Below, one piece after another: positions 41,356 through 50,287 of a stretch of 64,000 nucleotides of DNA (position 1 is the stretch's first letter; every line of letters begins with the position of its first letter). Position numbers and translations under genes: made by a program. The stretch is from assembly GCF_019049245.1 (NCBI RefSeq), contig NZ_JAGMUK010000001.1:124001-188000 (forward strand), written 5' to 3'. The notes beneath the pieces are model-generated. The model had not been told where the DNA came from. It worked only from the letters and a program-made list of their open reading frames with translations, and did no database searches. The DNA comes from Streptomyces sp. AC555_RSS877. Lineage in GTDB: Bacteria; Actinomycetota; Actinomycetes; Streptomycetales; Streptomycetaceae.

Positions 41356-42088
41356 GGGCGCCGTCCACCGGGTCCGGCTCGCTCGACTCCGGGCCGGGCA
41401 CGCGCGCGTAGGCACCGGGGCGATGCAGGCGGGTGAAGTGGCCCGTGGGCCAGAGGATCCAGTCGGCCCGTCCGATGACGCCGCCGAGGGGGATCATGCC
41501 GCCGCCCGGTGAACCCAGGTGGTCCCGTGAGTCGCTGGAGTCGCTGCGGTGGTCACCGAGGACGAACAGGGTGCCGGCGGGCACCTCGACGTCGAAGGGC
41601 ACCGTGGAGGGGCTGTCGCCGGGGTACAGGAACGTCGACTCGTCGACCGACCGGCCGTTCACCTCGATCCTCCCCTCCCTGTCACAGCAGACCACGTGGT
41701 CTCCCCCTACCCCCACAACGCGCTTGACGTAGTCCCCGTCCCCGAAATACCCCGTTCCGTCGAACACGACAACATCGCCGCGCTGCGGTTCGGAACCGAA
41801 ACGGTACGCCAACTTATTTACGAGAACGCGGTCCCCGATCCTCAATCCGCTTTCCATGGATCCGCTGGGAATCTGGAAGGGCCGCACCACGAAGGTGCTG
41901 AGCAGCAGCAGGAACAGCAGGCAGAGCAGCAGGGTCAGGGTGATCCGTCCGCCGGGCAGCCATTCGGCTGCCCGCGACACCAACGCGAAACGCGACCGGT
42001 CCTCCGGCCCTCCTGAGTCCGAGATCTCCTCGGCGTCGGAAGGGCGGGAGGAGCGGTCGCGCTCCGTCGGCTGTGCTTCGGTGTCCAT
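41348..42088 (-). CDS. sipW: Type I signal peptidase SipW
   Basis: 246 aa, first of the sip quartet. One N-terminal membrane helix (ITLTLLLCLLFLLLLSTFVV, about 49-68), catalytic Ser in QIPSGSMESGL (about 76), Lys in DYVKRVVGVGGD (about 118) and box E LFVLGDHRSDSSDSRDH. No C-terminal membrane helix. Located 45 nt after rplS; may be transcribed with it. Confidence 0.9.
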   Translation of the reverse strand: MDTEAQPTERDRSSRPSDAEEISDSGGPEDRSRFALVSRAAEWLPGGRITLTLLLCLLFLLLLSTFVVRPFQIPSGSMESGLRIGDRVLVNKLAYRFGSEPQRGDVVVFDGTGYFGDGDYVKRVVGVGGDHVVCCDREGRIEVNGRSVDESTFLYPGDSPSTVPFDVEVPAGTLFVLGDHRSDSSDSRDHLGSPGGGMIPLGGVIGRADWILWPTGHFTRLHRPGAYARVPGPESSEPDPVDGAHG

Positions 42089-42133
42089 CGGGGCCAGATG
42101 CTATCCGGCCCCGCTGTGGGACTCCGCGCGCGA

Positions 42134-42484
42134 TCAGTTGTCGCGCTTCTCCTTGATCTTCGCGGCCTTGCCGCGCAGCTCGCGCAGGTAGTAGAGCTTG
42201 GCGCGACGCACGTCACCGCGGGTGACGAGCTCGATCTTCTCGACGATCGGGGTGTGCACCGGGAAGGTGCGCTCGACGCCGACGGAGAAGGAGACCTTGC
42301 GGACCGAGAAGGTCTCGCGGACACCGGCGCCCTGGCGGCGGATGACTACGCCCTTGAACTGCTGCACACGGGAGCGGTTGCCCTCGATGACGCGGACGTG
42401 GACGTTGACCGTGTCGCCGGGGCGGAAGGCCGGGACGTCGGTGCGCAGCGACGCCGAGTCGACGGAGTCGAGCAGGTGAGACAT
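42134..42484 (-). CDS. rplS: 50S ribosomal protein L19
   Basis: 116 aa, standard length. Signatures [20 protein letters not shown] (about 20-39), [24 protein letters not shown] block and [20 protein letters not shown] at the C-terminus. Downstream of trmD in the conserved rpsP-KH-rimM-trmD-rplS order. Confidence 0.97.
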   Translation of the reverse strand: MSHLLDSVDSASLRTDVPAFRPGDTVNVHVRVIEGNRSRVQQFKGVVIRRQGAGVRETFSVRKVSFSVGVERTFPVHTPIVEKIELVTRGDVRRAKLYYLRELRGKAAKIKEKRDN

Positions 42485-42617
42485 TTCGTCTGCTTTCCTC
42501 GCTGATGCCACAGGTCATCAACGGAAACTAGGTTCTTTGGGTGGAGTTGCGCGGATCGGGGCGGGCGTCGTGTCCCCCTGTGGCAGGGGCGCACGCCGGA
42601 CGACGCACAACAGCGGC

Positions 42618-43451
42618 CTATTCTTCCACGCCCTCCGGCCTGCGCCAAAATCGTCCGTACGACTCCCCGGCCGGATCCGGCGCCCAGCCCAGGATGGAGA
42701 GCATCTCGCGGTCCTTCTTGTCGAAGACCTTGGGCTCGCAACGCTCGATCAGATCGGGCCGGTTGGCCGCCGTGCGCTTGAGGGCCTCGTCCCGGCGCCA
42801 GCGGGCGATCTTGCCGTGGTGGCCGCTGAGCAGCACGTCCGGGATGCCGCGCTCACGCCACCGGGGCGGCTTGGTGTAGACGGGGCCTTCCAGGAGGTTG
42901 GCCATGGCCCCGGGCGCGAAGGAGTCGTCCTGGTGCGACTCGGCGTTGCCCAGGACGCCGGGCAGCAGCCGGGCCACGGCCTCGGTGACGACGAGTACGG
43001 CCGCCTCGCCGCCGGCGAGGACGTAGTCGCCGATGGAGACCTCGTAGACCGGCATCCGGGTCGCGTACTCGTCGATGACGCGGCGGTCGATGCCCTCGTA
43101 GCGGGCGGGCGCGAAGACCAGCCAGGGACGCTCGGAGAGCTCGACGGCGAGTTCCTGGGTGAAGGGGCGGCCGCTGGGCGTGGGGACGATCAGCGCGGGG
43201 GCGTGGGAGCCCGTCTCGTAGCCGTCCGCGAGGATCTCGTCGAGTGCGTCGCCCCACGGCTCGGTCTTCATGACCATGCCCGGACCGCCGCCGTACGGGG
43301 TGTCGTCGACCGTGTTGTGGCGGTCGTACGTCCAGGACCGCAGGTCGTGCACGCGCACGTTCAGCTGTCCACGCGCGCGTGCCTTGCCGACGAGGGAAAC
43401 GTTCAGGGGTTCCAGGTACTCGGGAAAGATCGTGACGACGTCGAGCCGCAT
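42618..43451 (-). CDS. trmD: tRNA (guanine-N1-)-methyltransferase TrmD
   Basis: 277 aa; methylates G37 of tRNAs with a SPOUT knot. Signatures [13 protein letters not shown] at the start, DDTPYGGGPGMVMKTEPW (about 50-67), ARYEGIDRRVIDEYA (about 117-131) and SIGDYVLAGGEAAVLVV (knot, about 136-152). Its ATG overlaps the rimM stop by one base. Confidence 0.97.
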   Translation of the reverse strand: MRLDVVTIFPEYLEPLNVSLVGKARARGQLNVRVHDLRSWTYDRHNTVDDTPYGGGPGMVMKTEPWGDALDEILADGYETGSHAPALIVPTPSGRPFTQELAVELSERPWLVFAPARYEGIDRRVIDEYATRMPVYEVSIGDYVLAGGEAAVLVVTEAVARLLPGVLGNAESHQDDSFAPGAMANLLEGPVYTKPPRWRERGIPDVLLSGHHGKIARWRRDEALKRTAANRPDLIERCEPKVFDKKDREMLSILGWAPDPAGESYGRFWRRPEGVEE

Positions 43452-44017
43452 TACGCCTCTTCCTCTGAGGCGCCCTCGGAGGCGTCCCTGGAGGACGCGA
43501 TCACCGCGTTGTCGTCGATCAGGCCCGGCGGCGGATCGATGACCGCCCGCTGCTCCTCGAGGTCGATCTCGGTGACGATCTCCTCGACGAACGGGATCAT
43601 CACCTCGCTCCCGTCGGCCCGCTCGACGATGAAGAGGTCCTGGGACGGCAGGTGCGAGATCTCGGTGATCCGGCCCACCTCCACGCCGTCCTTGGTGACG
43701 ACGTCGAGGTCCATGAGCTGGTGGTCGTAGTACTCGTCCTCGTCCTCCGGCAGTTCCTCCGGATCGATCTCGGCGATCAGGAGGGTGTTGCGCAGCGCCT
43801 CGGCGGCGGTGCGGTCACGCACGCCCTCGAAGCGCAGCAGGAGGCGCCCGCTGTGGACGCGGCCCGTCTCGATGGTGAGCGGACCGGTGGCGGCCGGCTC
43901 GGTGGCCAGGACCGCGCCGGGGGCGAGCCTGAGCTCCGGCTCGTCGGTACGTACCTCGACGGTGACCTCGCCCTTGATGCCGTGGGCGCGGCCGATCCGT
44001 GCGACTACCAGCTGCAC
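43451..44017 (-). CDS. rimM: 16S rRNA processing protein RimM
   Basis: 188 aa; needed for maturation of the 30S head near S19. N-terminal RimM barrel ([20 protein letters not shown], about 5-24) and C-terminal PRC-barrel ([20 protein letters not shown], about 97-116; [18 protein letters not shown]). An acidic 30-residue tail follows. GTG start at 44017; one-base overlap with trmD. Confidence 0.95.
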   Translation of the reverse strand: MQLVVARIGRAHGIKGEVTVEVRTDEPELRLAPGAVLATEPAATGPLTIETGRVHSGRLLLRFEGVRDRTAAEALRNTLLIAEIDPEELPEDEDEYYDHQLMDLDVVTKDGVEVGRITEISHLPSQDLFIVERADGSEVMIPFVEEIVTEIDLEEQRAVIDPPPGLIDDNAVIASSRDASEGASEEEA

Positions 44018-44128
44018 TGTGCTTGCTCTCCTGTCATACGACGGGCCGTTCGACGTCGGACATACGACATCGGGCCGGGGACGGCCCAGTGGCCCTCCCC
44101 GGCCCGAGCCGGTGCTGCGTTTGGCGCG

Positions 44129-44368
44129 TCAGCGCACGTGGTCCACGTCGACTAGGTCGACGCGGACACCGCGGCCGCCGATGGCGCCCACGACGGTGCG
44201 CAGGGCGCGTGCGGTGCGGCCGTTGCGGCCGATCACCTTGCCGAGGTCGTCGGGGTGGACCCGGACCTCGAGCACCCGCCCGCGGCGCAGGTCGCGCGAG
44301 GCGACCTGCACATCGTCAGGGTTGTCGACGATGCCCTTCACGAGGTGCTCGAGAGCCTCCTCGAGCAT
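44129..44368 (-). CDS. KH-domain RNA-binding protein (YlqC/KhpA type)
   Basis: 79 aa. KH motif in VHPDDLGKVIGRNGRTARAL (about 35-54, with IGRNGR as GxxG loop). Small KhpA-type RNA-binding proteins are encoded between rpsP and rimM in many Gram-positives. Two nt after the rpsP stop. Confidence 0.93.
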   Translation of the reverse strand: MLEEALEHLVKGIVDNPDDVQVASRDLRRGRVLEVRVHPDDLGKVIGRNGRTARALRTVVGAIGGRGVRVDLVDVDHVR

Positions 44369-44370
44369 GC

Positions 44371-44790
44371 TCAGGCCTCGGTCGACGCGGACTCAGCCGG
44401 GGCGTCGTCCTTCTTCTCAGCCTTCTTCTTCTGGGTGATGGCCTCACCCTTGCCCTCGTCTTCGCCGCCGAGAGCCTCGAACAGCGGACGAGCGGCCTTC
44501 TCGGCGGGCTGGAGCAGCGGAGCCGGGGCGGGCTCGCCCTTGAACTTCTGCCAGTCGCCGGTCTTCTTCAGGATGGCGAGCACGGGCTCGGTCGGCTGAG
44601 CGCCGACGGAGAGCCAGTAGGCGACGCGGTCGGCGTCGACCTCCATGCGCGACGGGTTCTGCACCGGGTGGTACAGGCCGATCTCCTCGATCGCACGGCC
44701 GTCACGACGGGTGCGGGAGTCGGCGACGACGATGCGGTAGTGAGGCGAACGGATCTTGCCCAGACGCTTCAGCTTGATCTTGACTGCCAC
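44371..44790 (-). CDS. rpsP: 30S ribosomal protein S16
   Basis: 139 aa. Signatures [20 protein letters not shown] and [20 protein letters not shown] in the first 55 residues. The C-terminal ~55 residues are an Ala/Glu/Lys-rich extension typical of actinobacteria. GTG start at 44790. First gene of the rpsP-KH-rimM-trmD-rplS block; the 290-bp gap upstream presumably holds its promoter. Confidence 0.96.
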   Translation of the reverse strand: MAVKIKLKRLGKIRSPHYRIVVADSRTRRDGRAIEEIGLYHPVQNPSRMEVDADRVAYWLSVGAQPTEPVLAILKKTGDWQKFKGEPAPAPLLQPAEKAARPLFEALGGEDEGKGEAITQKKKAEKKDDAPAESASTEA

Positions 44791-45081
44791 GGGAGTGGGT
44801 TCTCCTGGTTTTGACGTGGTTGGGCACGGCAGATGGCCGCGTGGGGTTGCGGTACCCGAGTGCCCGATGGACGCGTCAGCCGGAGGCGAGAGGGTTCCTG
44901 TGCGGCTGTCGAGTACAGCTGGCCATTCTGCCACACTCCGCGGGCCGACTCCGACCGCGGGGCCCCGAGGCATGCCTGAGGGGCGCCCGGCGCCACGGGG
45001 TGCCGCTGCCTTACGGCTGCAACGACGCCCCGCGCCCCTGCCGTCCGCACGTCCGGCACCCACGAGATGCCGGTGAGGCGG

Positions 45082-45684
45082 TCAGCTCGCCGCCGCGCCC
45101 ACGATCTCCGGGATGCGGAACGGCTTCCCGCACCCTCCGCACACGATGGGCGCCTGGGCCAGTACCGACGGGACGACCCGGACGTTGCGCCCGCAGTCGC
45201 AGACCGCCTTGACACGGACCCCGCCACCGGAGGAGCCGTGGCGGGCGGCCGGGCCCCGGAAGGTGCTGGACGTGTCGGCGGCGGTCGCCACCGAGTGGGC
45301 CTTGAGGGCGCGCTGGATGCGCTCGATGGTCGGGCGGTAGCGGCGCTTCGCCTCGGGCGTGAGCGTGACCAGGGAGAAGCCGCTGCTGGGGTGCGGTTCC
45401 TCGGGGTGGTCCAGGCCCAGCTCCTCGGCGATCGCGAGGAATCTGCGGTTGTGGTAGCGGCCGGCACGGGACGTGTCGCGGATGCCGCGCGCGGCGGCGA
45501 TGCCATGGACTGCCTCGTGAAGCAGTCGCTCGAAGGAGAGCTCGTGACCGCACGCGGACGACGACTCCCCGATCAGGGACTCTGGCGCGGCAAGATCGGG
45601 CAGCTCGGGGTGGTACCGCTGAATGTCGGCCCACGCCTCTGCCAGCTCTGCGGCGAGAACAGGTGGTGTCTGTGTCGTGCTCAC
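45082..45684 (-). CDS. HExxH (SprT-like) putative metalloprotease with C-terminal zinc ribbon
   Basis: A 200-aa protein starting at the GTG at 45684 (STTQTPPVLAAELAEAWADI). Zinc-protease signature LLHEAVHGIAAARGI (HExxH, about 54-58) followed by RYHNRRFLAIAEELGL. The C-terminus has CDCGRNVRV and VCGGCGKPFRIPE, a four-Cys ribbon (about 164-188). SprT-like proteins act on protein-DNA damage in eukaryotes; the role in Streptomyces is unknown. Downstream of proS but separated by a terminator. Confidence 0.75.
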   Translation of the reverse strand: MSTTQTPPVLAAELAEAWADIQRYHPELPDLAAPESLIGESSSACGHELSFERLLHEAVHGIAAARGIRDTSRAGRYHNRRFLAIAEELGLDHPEEPHPSSGFSLVTLTPEAKRRYRPTIERIQRALKAHSVATAADTSSTFRGPAARHGSSGGGVRVKAVCDCGRNVRVVPSVLAQAPIVCGGCGKPFRIPEIVGAAAS

Positions 45685-45843
45685 GTAATGACAACGAGCC
45701 AGAGTGCCGCTGTGTTCCGATTCCGGGGCATCCCAAATAATTTGCACGTACCCGTCAGTTGCCGCTGATGCGTCCTGACGAGGGCGGGTGCGCTGATCTG
45801 CGGATAAGCCTCGCAGCTCGTCACAAGCTGGTGCGTAGCCTGA

Positions 45844-45886
45844 CGTACGCCCCGGCGCGTAGACGTTGTCCACGCGCCGGGGTACG
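45844..45886 (-). terminator. Terminator after proS
   Basis: CCCCGGCGCGT (45850-45860) pairs perfectly with ACGCGCCGGGG (45872-45882); the stem is extended by CGTAC/GTACG outside one bulged base. It lies 60 nt downstream of the proS stop on the minus strand. Confidence 0.8.
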
Positions 45887-45944
45887 TGTGTTCCGCAGGT
45901 GCGCAAGAGACGTTTCGGTCGCTCTCTCGCCGGAGGGGCGCTAC

Positions 45945-47360
45945 TCAGTAGGCGCGCGCGACGACCGCGACGTTACCCGGTGCGTCGCCGTCCTCCGGCA
46001 CCGACCCGTCCTCGGCGACCAGACACCGTACGGTCACCGAGTGCTCGGCGAGATTGGCCTCGCCCTCTTCGCCGAGGTTCGCCCAGGGGATGCGCGCCCA
46101 GCCGCCGGCGACGGCGGCCTCGACGGCCTCCTCGATCGTCGACACCTCGGACGTACGGGATTCGCGGCGCTCGCGGGACTGCTTCAGCAGCAGCGCCTGG
46201 TCCTCTTCGAGGATCGCGGGGAGGAGGCCGACGAGGGAGTCCAGGGCCACCGGCTCCTTGCCTCCCGGGATGCGGCGGGCCAGCATCGCGGTGCCGTTCT
46301 CCAGGTCACGGGGCCCGATCTCGATCCGTACGGGCACTCCCTTCAGTTCCCAGTCGACGGCGCGGCGGCCGAAGGGGGTGTCCACCCGGTCGTCCACCTG
46401 GACGCGTACGCCCGCCGCCTTCAGCAGGTCGCCGAGCTCGCGGACCTTGGCCAGAACCGCCTCGTCGCCCTTGATGGCGAGGACGACGGCCTGGGTCTGC
46501 GCCAGGCGGGGCGGGACCCGCAGGCCGTTGTCGTCGCCGTGCATCATCACCAGGGCGCCGATCATGCGCGTGGTCGAGCCCCAGGAGGTCTGCCAGACCA
46601 GTTCCTGCGTGCCGTCCTTCGACAGGTACGAGGTGTTGAAGGCCTTGGCGAAGTTCTGGCCGAGCTCGTGGCTGGTGGCCATCTGGAGGGCCTTGCCGTC
46701 GCCCATCATGCCTTCGAGCGTGAGGGTGTTGATCGCGCCGGCGAACCGCTCCTTGACGGTCTTGCGTCCGGGGACGACGTCCATGGCGAGGACGTTCACC
46801 ATGAAGTCCTCGTAGACGTCGCGGTGGATGTGCGAGGCGAAGTCGCGCGCGTCCTCGAAGGTGGCGTGCGCGGTGTGGCCCTCCTGCCACAGGAACTCGC
46901 TCGTGCGCAGGAACAGGCGGGGCCTGAGTTCCCAACGGACCACGTTGGCCCACTGGTTGATCAGCAGGGGCAGGTCGCGGTAGCTCTGCACCCACTTCGA
47001 GAAGTAGTCGTTGATGATCATCTCGGAGGTGGGGCGGACGACCGCGGGCTCCTCCAGCTCCTTGCCGCCGCCGTGCGTGACCACGGCCAGCTCCGGCGCG
47101 AATCCCTCGACGTGGTCCGCCTCGCGCGCCAGGTACGACTGCGGGATCAGCAGTGGGAAGTACGCATTCTGGGTACCCGTCTCCTTGATGCGGGCGTCCA
47201 TCTCGGCCTGCATCCGCTCCCACAGCCCGTACCCGTACGGTCGGATCACCATGGTGCCGCGCACCGGGCCGTTGTCGGCCAGCTCGGCCTTGCTGATCAG
47301 ATCCTGGTACCAGCGCGGGAAGTCGTCCGCGCGGGGCGTGAGAACGGGTGCCTTTGCCAT
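45945..47360 (-). CDS. proS: Prolyl-tRNA synthetase, eukaryote/archaeal type
   Basis: 471 aa class II synthetase charging tRNA-Pro. Motif 2 region RWELRPRLFLRTSEFLWQEG (about 142-161) with FEDARDFA after it; catalytic VVRPTSEMIINDYFSKW (about 107-123); anticodon-binding domain VDDRVDTPFGRRAVDWELKG. No insertion (INS) editing domain between motifs 2 and 3, as in the eukaryote/archaeal class; length also fits that class (bacterial-type is ~570 aa). Streptomyces may hold a second, bacterial-type gene elsewhere. Followed by a terminator. Confidence 0.9.
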   Translation of the reverse strand: MAKAPVLTPRADDFPRWYQDLISKAELADNGPVRGTMVIRPYGYGLWERMQAEMDARIKETGTQNAYFPLLIPQSYLAREADHVEGFAPELAVVTHGGGKELEEPAVVRPTSEMIINDYFSKWVQSYRDLPLLINQWANVVRWELRPRLFLRTSEFLWQEGHTAHATFEDARDFASHIHRDVYEDFMVNVLAMDVVPGRKTVKERFAGAINTLTLEGMMGDGKALQMATSHELGQNFAKAFNTSYLSKDGTQELVWQTSWGSTTRMIGALVMMHGDDNGLRVPPRLAQTQAVVLAIKGDEAVLAKVRELGDLLKAAGVRVQVDDRVDTPFGRRAVDWELKGVPVRIEIGPRDLENGTAMLARRIPGGKEPVALDSLVGLLPAILEEDQALLLKQSRERRESRTSEVSTIEEAVEAAVAGGWARIPWANLGEEGEANLAEHSVTVRCLVAEDGSVPEDGDAPGNVAVVARAY

Positions 47361-47558
47361 GGCGCGATGGTACGGGCCCAGATTGCCGGGATGTGAATTC
47401 TCGCCACTCGGGCTGCGAATGCGCAAACCGGGCCCGACAACCCCTGGACGCGGGGTCGAGTGCGGAGTTATCTGGCATACGGGGGGAGTGCGGCGCACGT
47501 CACGGGGGCTACGGAATCGGGCACAGCGACAACTCTCGGCGGATTGGGGCGCGTATCC

Positions 47559-48413
47559 ATGACACCTACGCTCGTGCGGCAGCACCTGTCTCATACGGGA
47601 GGAGCACCCCGTGTGGACCCCGGTGCACGCGCGCGTGACTGGTCCGAGATCCAGGAGCGGATGCTGGTCCCGCTCTACGAGGCCGTCTACGAGCGACTCG
47701 AAGTGGGCCCCGGAGCAAGGCTGTTGGGCCTCGACTGCGGCTCCGGGCTCGCCCTGTTGATGGCGGCCTCCAGAGGTGCCGCGGTGACCGGTGTCGACGC
47801 CTCCCCCGAGCGGCTGGCCCTCGCCAAGGAGCGGCTGCTGCCGCCGGCGTGGGGCACGCGCGCGGGGGGCGGCACCCGGCTCGTCGAAGGGGCGCCCGGG
47901 GACGCGGCCGACCCGGACGCGCCCGCGTACACCCTGATGACCGCCTTCGAGCCCATCGGGCATCTGGCGGGCGACTCGGAGGGGCTCGCGGAACTGCTCG
48001 CTTCCGCGGTGCCGCTCGCCGCGCGCGGGGCGTCGGTGGTGCTGGCCGGCTGGGGTCCACCGGAGCGGTGTGCCACGTCGTCCGTGCTGCGGGTGGCCAC
48101 CAAGCTGGCGGATCCGCTGCGCGGCACGGGCAGTTGGCGTCTCACCCTGAGGGACGACCTGGAGGAGGTCGCCCACCGGGCCGGCCTCGAGCCGGACGGC
48201 TCCGGCCGGGTCGCCTGCCCCTTCGGGTACGCCGACGTCGGCAGCGCGGTACGGGGACTGCTGTCGACGGGGCTCTTCGACGCGGCGATCTCCGCGACGG
48301 ACCGGGTCCAGGTCGACAAGGAGCTGACGGAGGCCCTGCATCCGCATCAGCGCCGGGACGGCACGGTGTGGATGCCGAACGTGTTCCGGTACCTGATAGC
48401 GCGTGTCCCCTAG
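47559..48413 (+). CDS. Class I SAM-dependent methyltransferase
   Basis: A 284-aa methyltransferase. SAM-binding motif I LLGLDCGSGLALLMAASRGA (about 56-75), motif II GVDASPERLALAK (about 80-92), then a less conserved acceptor domain. Substrate not readable. ATG at 47559 starts MTPTLVRQHLSH; an upstream in-frame extension looks non-coding. Convergent with ffh, separated by a strong terminator. Confidence 0.8.
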   Translation: MTPTLVRQHLSHTGGAPRVDPGARARDWSEIQERMLVPLYEAVYERLEVGPGARLLGLDCGSGLALLMAASRGAAVTGVDASPERLALAKERLLPPAWGTRAGGGTRLVEGAPGDAADPDAPAYTLMTAFEPIGHLAGDSEGLAELLASAVPLAARGASVVLAGWGPPERCATSSVLRVATKLADPLRGTGSWRLTLRDDLEEVAHRAGLEPDGSGRVACPFGYADVGSAVRGLLSTGLFDAAISATDRVQVDKELTEALHPHQRRDGTVWMPNVFRYLIARVP

Positions 48414-48594
48414 ACCGGTCGTGTCGAGGGTCCCCGGGGCGGCCGTCAGACGGTGGCCGCCTGCTGGGCGTCGTCCGGGAGGGCGGACGGACGGCCGACG
48501 CGTTCGCTCATGCCCCACCGGGCGAGCAAGGCTTCGGCGGCTCCTCCGGGGTGCCCTCGGTGTGCGCCAGCGCCGGTCAGGGGCCGCAAACGCC

Positions 48595-48628
48595 CTGCGG
48601 GCGCCCCTCCGAAGAGGGGCGCCCGCAG
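48595..48628. terminator. Bidirectional terminator between methyltransferase gene and ffh
   Basis: Perfect 15-bp stem (CTGCGGGCGCCCCTC, 48595-48609, and complement 48614-48628) with a CGAA tetraloop. The two flanking genes converge on it. Confidence 0.9.
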
Positions 48629-48645
48629 CGCCGTACGAGAGGCTG

Positions 48646-50199
48646 TCAGCCCATGAACTTCTTGAACTCGTCGGGCAGTTCGAAGTCCTGAGGAGCCTGC
48701 TGTCCCGGCACGCCGAAGGCGTTGCCGCCCTCGGCCGCGGCGGCGCGGCGCGCGGCCTCCTCCTGCTCCTGCTGCTTGCGCTTCATCGGGTTGCCGGAGC
48801 GCTGCTTGCCCTTGGCCTTCTTCGGCTGCTTCTTGGACCGGCCGGGACCGCCGCCCATGCCCGGAACGCCCGGCATGCCCGGCATACCGCCGCCCTGGGC
48901 CATGCGCGACATCATCTTGCGGGCCTCGAAGAACCGCTCGACCAGGCCCTTCACCGCACTGACGTCGACGCCGGAGCCCTTGGCGATACGGGCGCGGCGC
49001 GAGCCGTTGATGATCGTCGGCTCCTGGCGCTCGGCCGGGGTCATCGACTTGATGATGGCGGCCGTGCGGTCGACGTCGCGCTCGTCGAGGTTGTTGATCT
49101 GGTCCTTGATCTGGCCCATGCCCGGAAGCATGCCGAGCAGCTTGGAGATGCTGCCCATCTTCCTGACCTGCTCCATCTGGGCCAGGAAGTCGTCCAGGGT
49201 GAAGTCCTGGCCCTTCTTGGACGCCAGCTTGGAGGCCATCTGCTGGGCCTCTTCCTGACTGAACGTCTTCTCCGCCTGCTCGATCAGGGTGAGCAGGTCA
49301 CCCATGTCGAGGATGCGGGAGGCCATCCGGTCAGGGTGGAAGGCGTCGAAGTCCTCCAGCTTTTCGCCGTTGGACGCGAACATGATCGGCTTGCCGGTGA
49401 CCGAGGCGATCGAAAGGGCCGCACCACCGCGGGCGTCACCGTCGAGCTTGGAGAGCACCACGCCGTCGAAGCCGACACCGTCGCGGAAGGACTCGGCGGT
49501 GTTGACCGCGTCCTGACCGATCATGGCGTCGACGACGAAGAGGATCTCGTCCGGCGAGACCGCGTCCCGGATGTCGGCTGCCTGCTGCATCATCTCGGCG
49601 TCGATGCCGAGGCGGCCGGCGGTGTCCACGATCACGATGTCGTGGACCTTGGTCTTCGCGTGCTCGATGGAGTCCCTGGCGACCTTGACCGGGTCGCCCA
49701 CGCCGTTGCCCGGCTCGGGCGCGTAGACGGCGACGCCGGCCCGCTCGGCGACGACGCTGAGCTGGTTGACGGCGTTCGGGCGCTGGAGGTCGGCGGCGAC
49801 CAGGATCGGAGAGTGGCCCTGCTCCTTCAGCCAGCGGGCGAGCTTGCCCGCGAGGGTGGTCTTACCGGCACCCTGCAGACCCGCCAGCATGATCACGGTC
49901 GGCGGCTGCTTGGCGAAGCGCAGGCGCCGGGTCTCGCCGCCGAGGATCGTGACGAGCTCCTCGTTCACGATCTTCAGGACCTGCTGGGCCGGGTTCAGCG
50001 CCTTGGAGACCTCGACGCCGAGGGCACGCTCCTTGACGTTCTTGATGAACGTCCGCACGACCGGCAGGGCCACATCCGCTTCGAGGAGCGCGATGCGGAT
50101 CTCGCGCGCGGTGGCGTCGATGTCCGCCTCGGAGAGCCGTCCCTTGCCGCGCAGGTTCTTGAAAGTCGCTGAGAGGCGATCGGAGAGAGTATCGAACAC
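48646..50199 (-). CDS. ffh: Signal recognition particle protein Ffh
   Basis: 517 aa GTPase that with 4.5S RNA targets nascent membrane proteins to FtsY. NG domain: MLAGLQGAGKTTLAGKLARW (P loop, about 103-122), IVDTAGRLGIDAEM (G3) and VVLSKLDGDARGGAAL (G4). The Met-rich M domain (about 325-435) ends in a Gly/Met stretch (MPGMPGVPGMGGGPG) and a basic tail. GTG start at 50199. Upstream gene glnD ends 89 nt before. Confidence 0.96.
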   Translation of the reverse strand: MFDTLSDRLSATFKNLRGKGRLSEADIDATAREIRIALLEADVALPVVRTFIKNVKERALGVEVSKALNPAQQVLKIVNEELVTILGGETRRLRFAKQPPTVIMLAGLQGAGKTTLAGKLARWLKEQGHSPILVAADLQRPNAVNQLSVVAERAGVAVYAPEPGNGVGDPVKVARDSIEHAKTKVHDIVIVDTAGRLGIDAEMMQQAADIRDAVSPDEILFVVDAMIGQDAVNTAESFRDGVGFDGVVLSKLDGDARGGAALSIASVTGKPIMFASNGEKLEDFDAFHPDRMASRILDMGDLLTLIEQAEKTFSQEEAQQMASKLASKKGQDFTLDDFLAQMEQVRKMGSISKLLGMLPGMGQIKDQINNLDERDVDRTAAIIKSMTPAERQEPTIINGSRRARIAKGSGVDVSAVKGLVERFFEARKMMSRMAQGGGMPGMPGVPGMGGGPGRSKKQPKKAKGKQRSGNPMKRKQQEQEEAARRAAAAEGGNAFGVPGQQAPQDFELPDEFKKFMG

Positions 50200-50287
50200 G
50201 GCGCTCGCGGTCCTCGTGGTTGTCGGTGGCTGGCTTCGGAATCGCCCTCCAGGGTATCCCGGCTCCACAAGACCGGGTCACTGCCGG

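Noticed and set aside
44791..45081. Possible RNA gene upstream of rpsP
   Set aside because: No conserved RNA pattern was recognised; most likely the rpsP promoter and leader.
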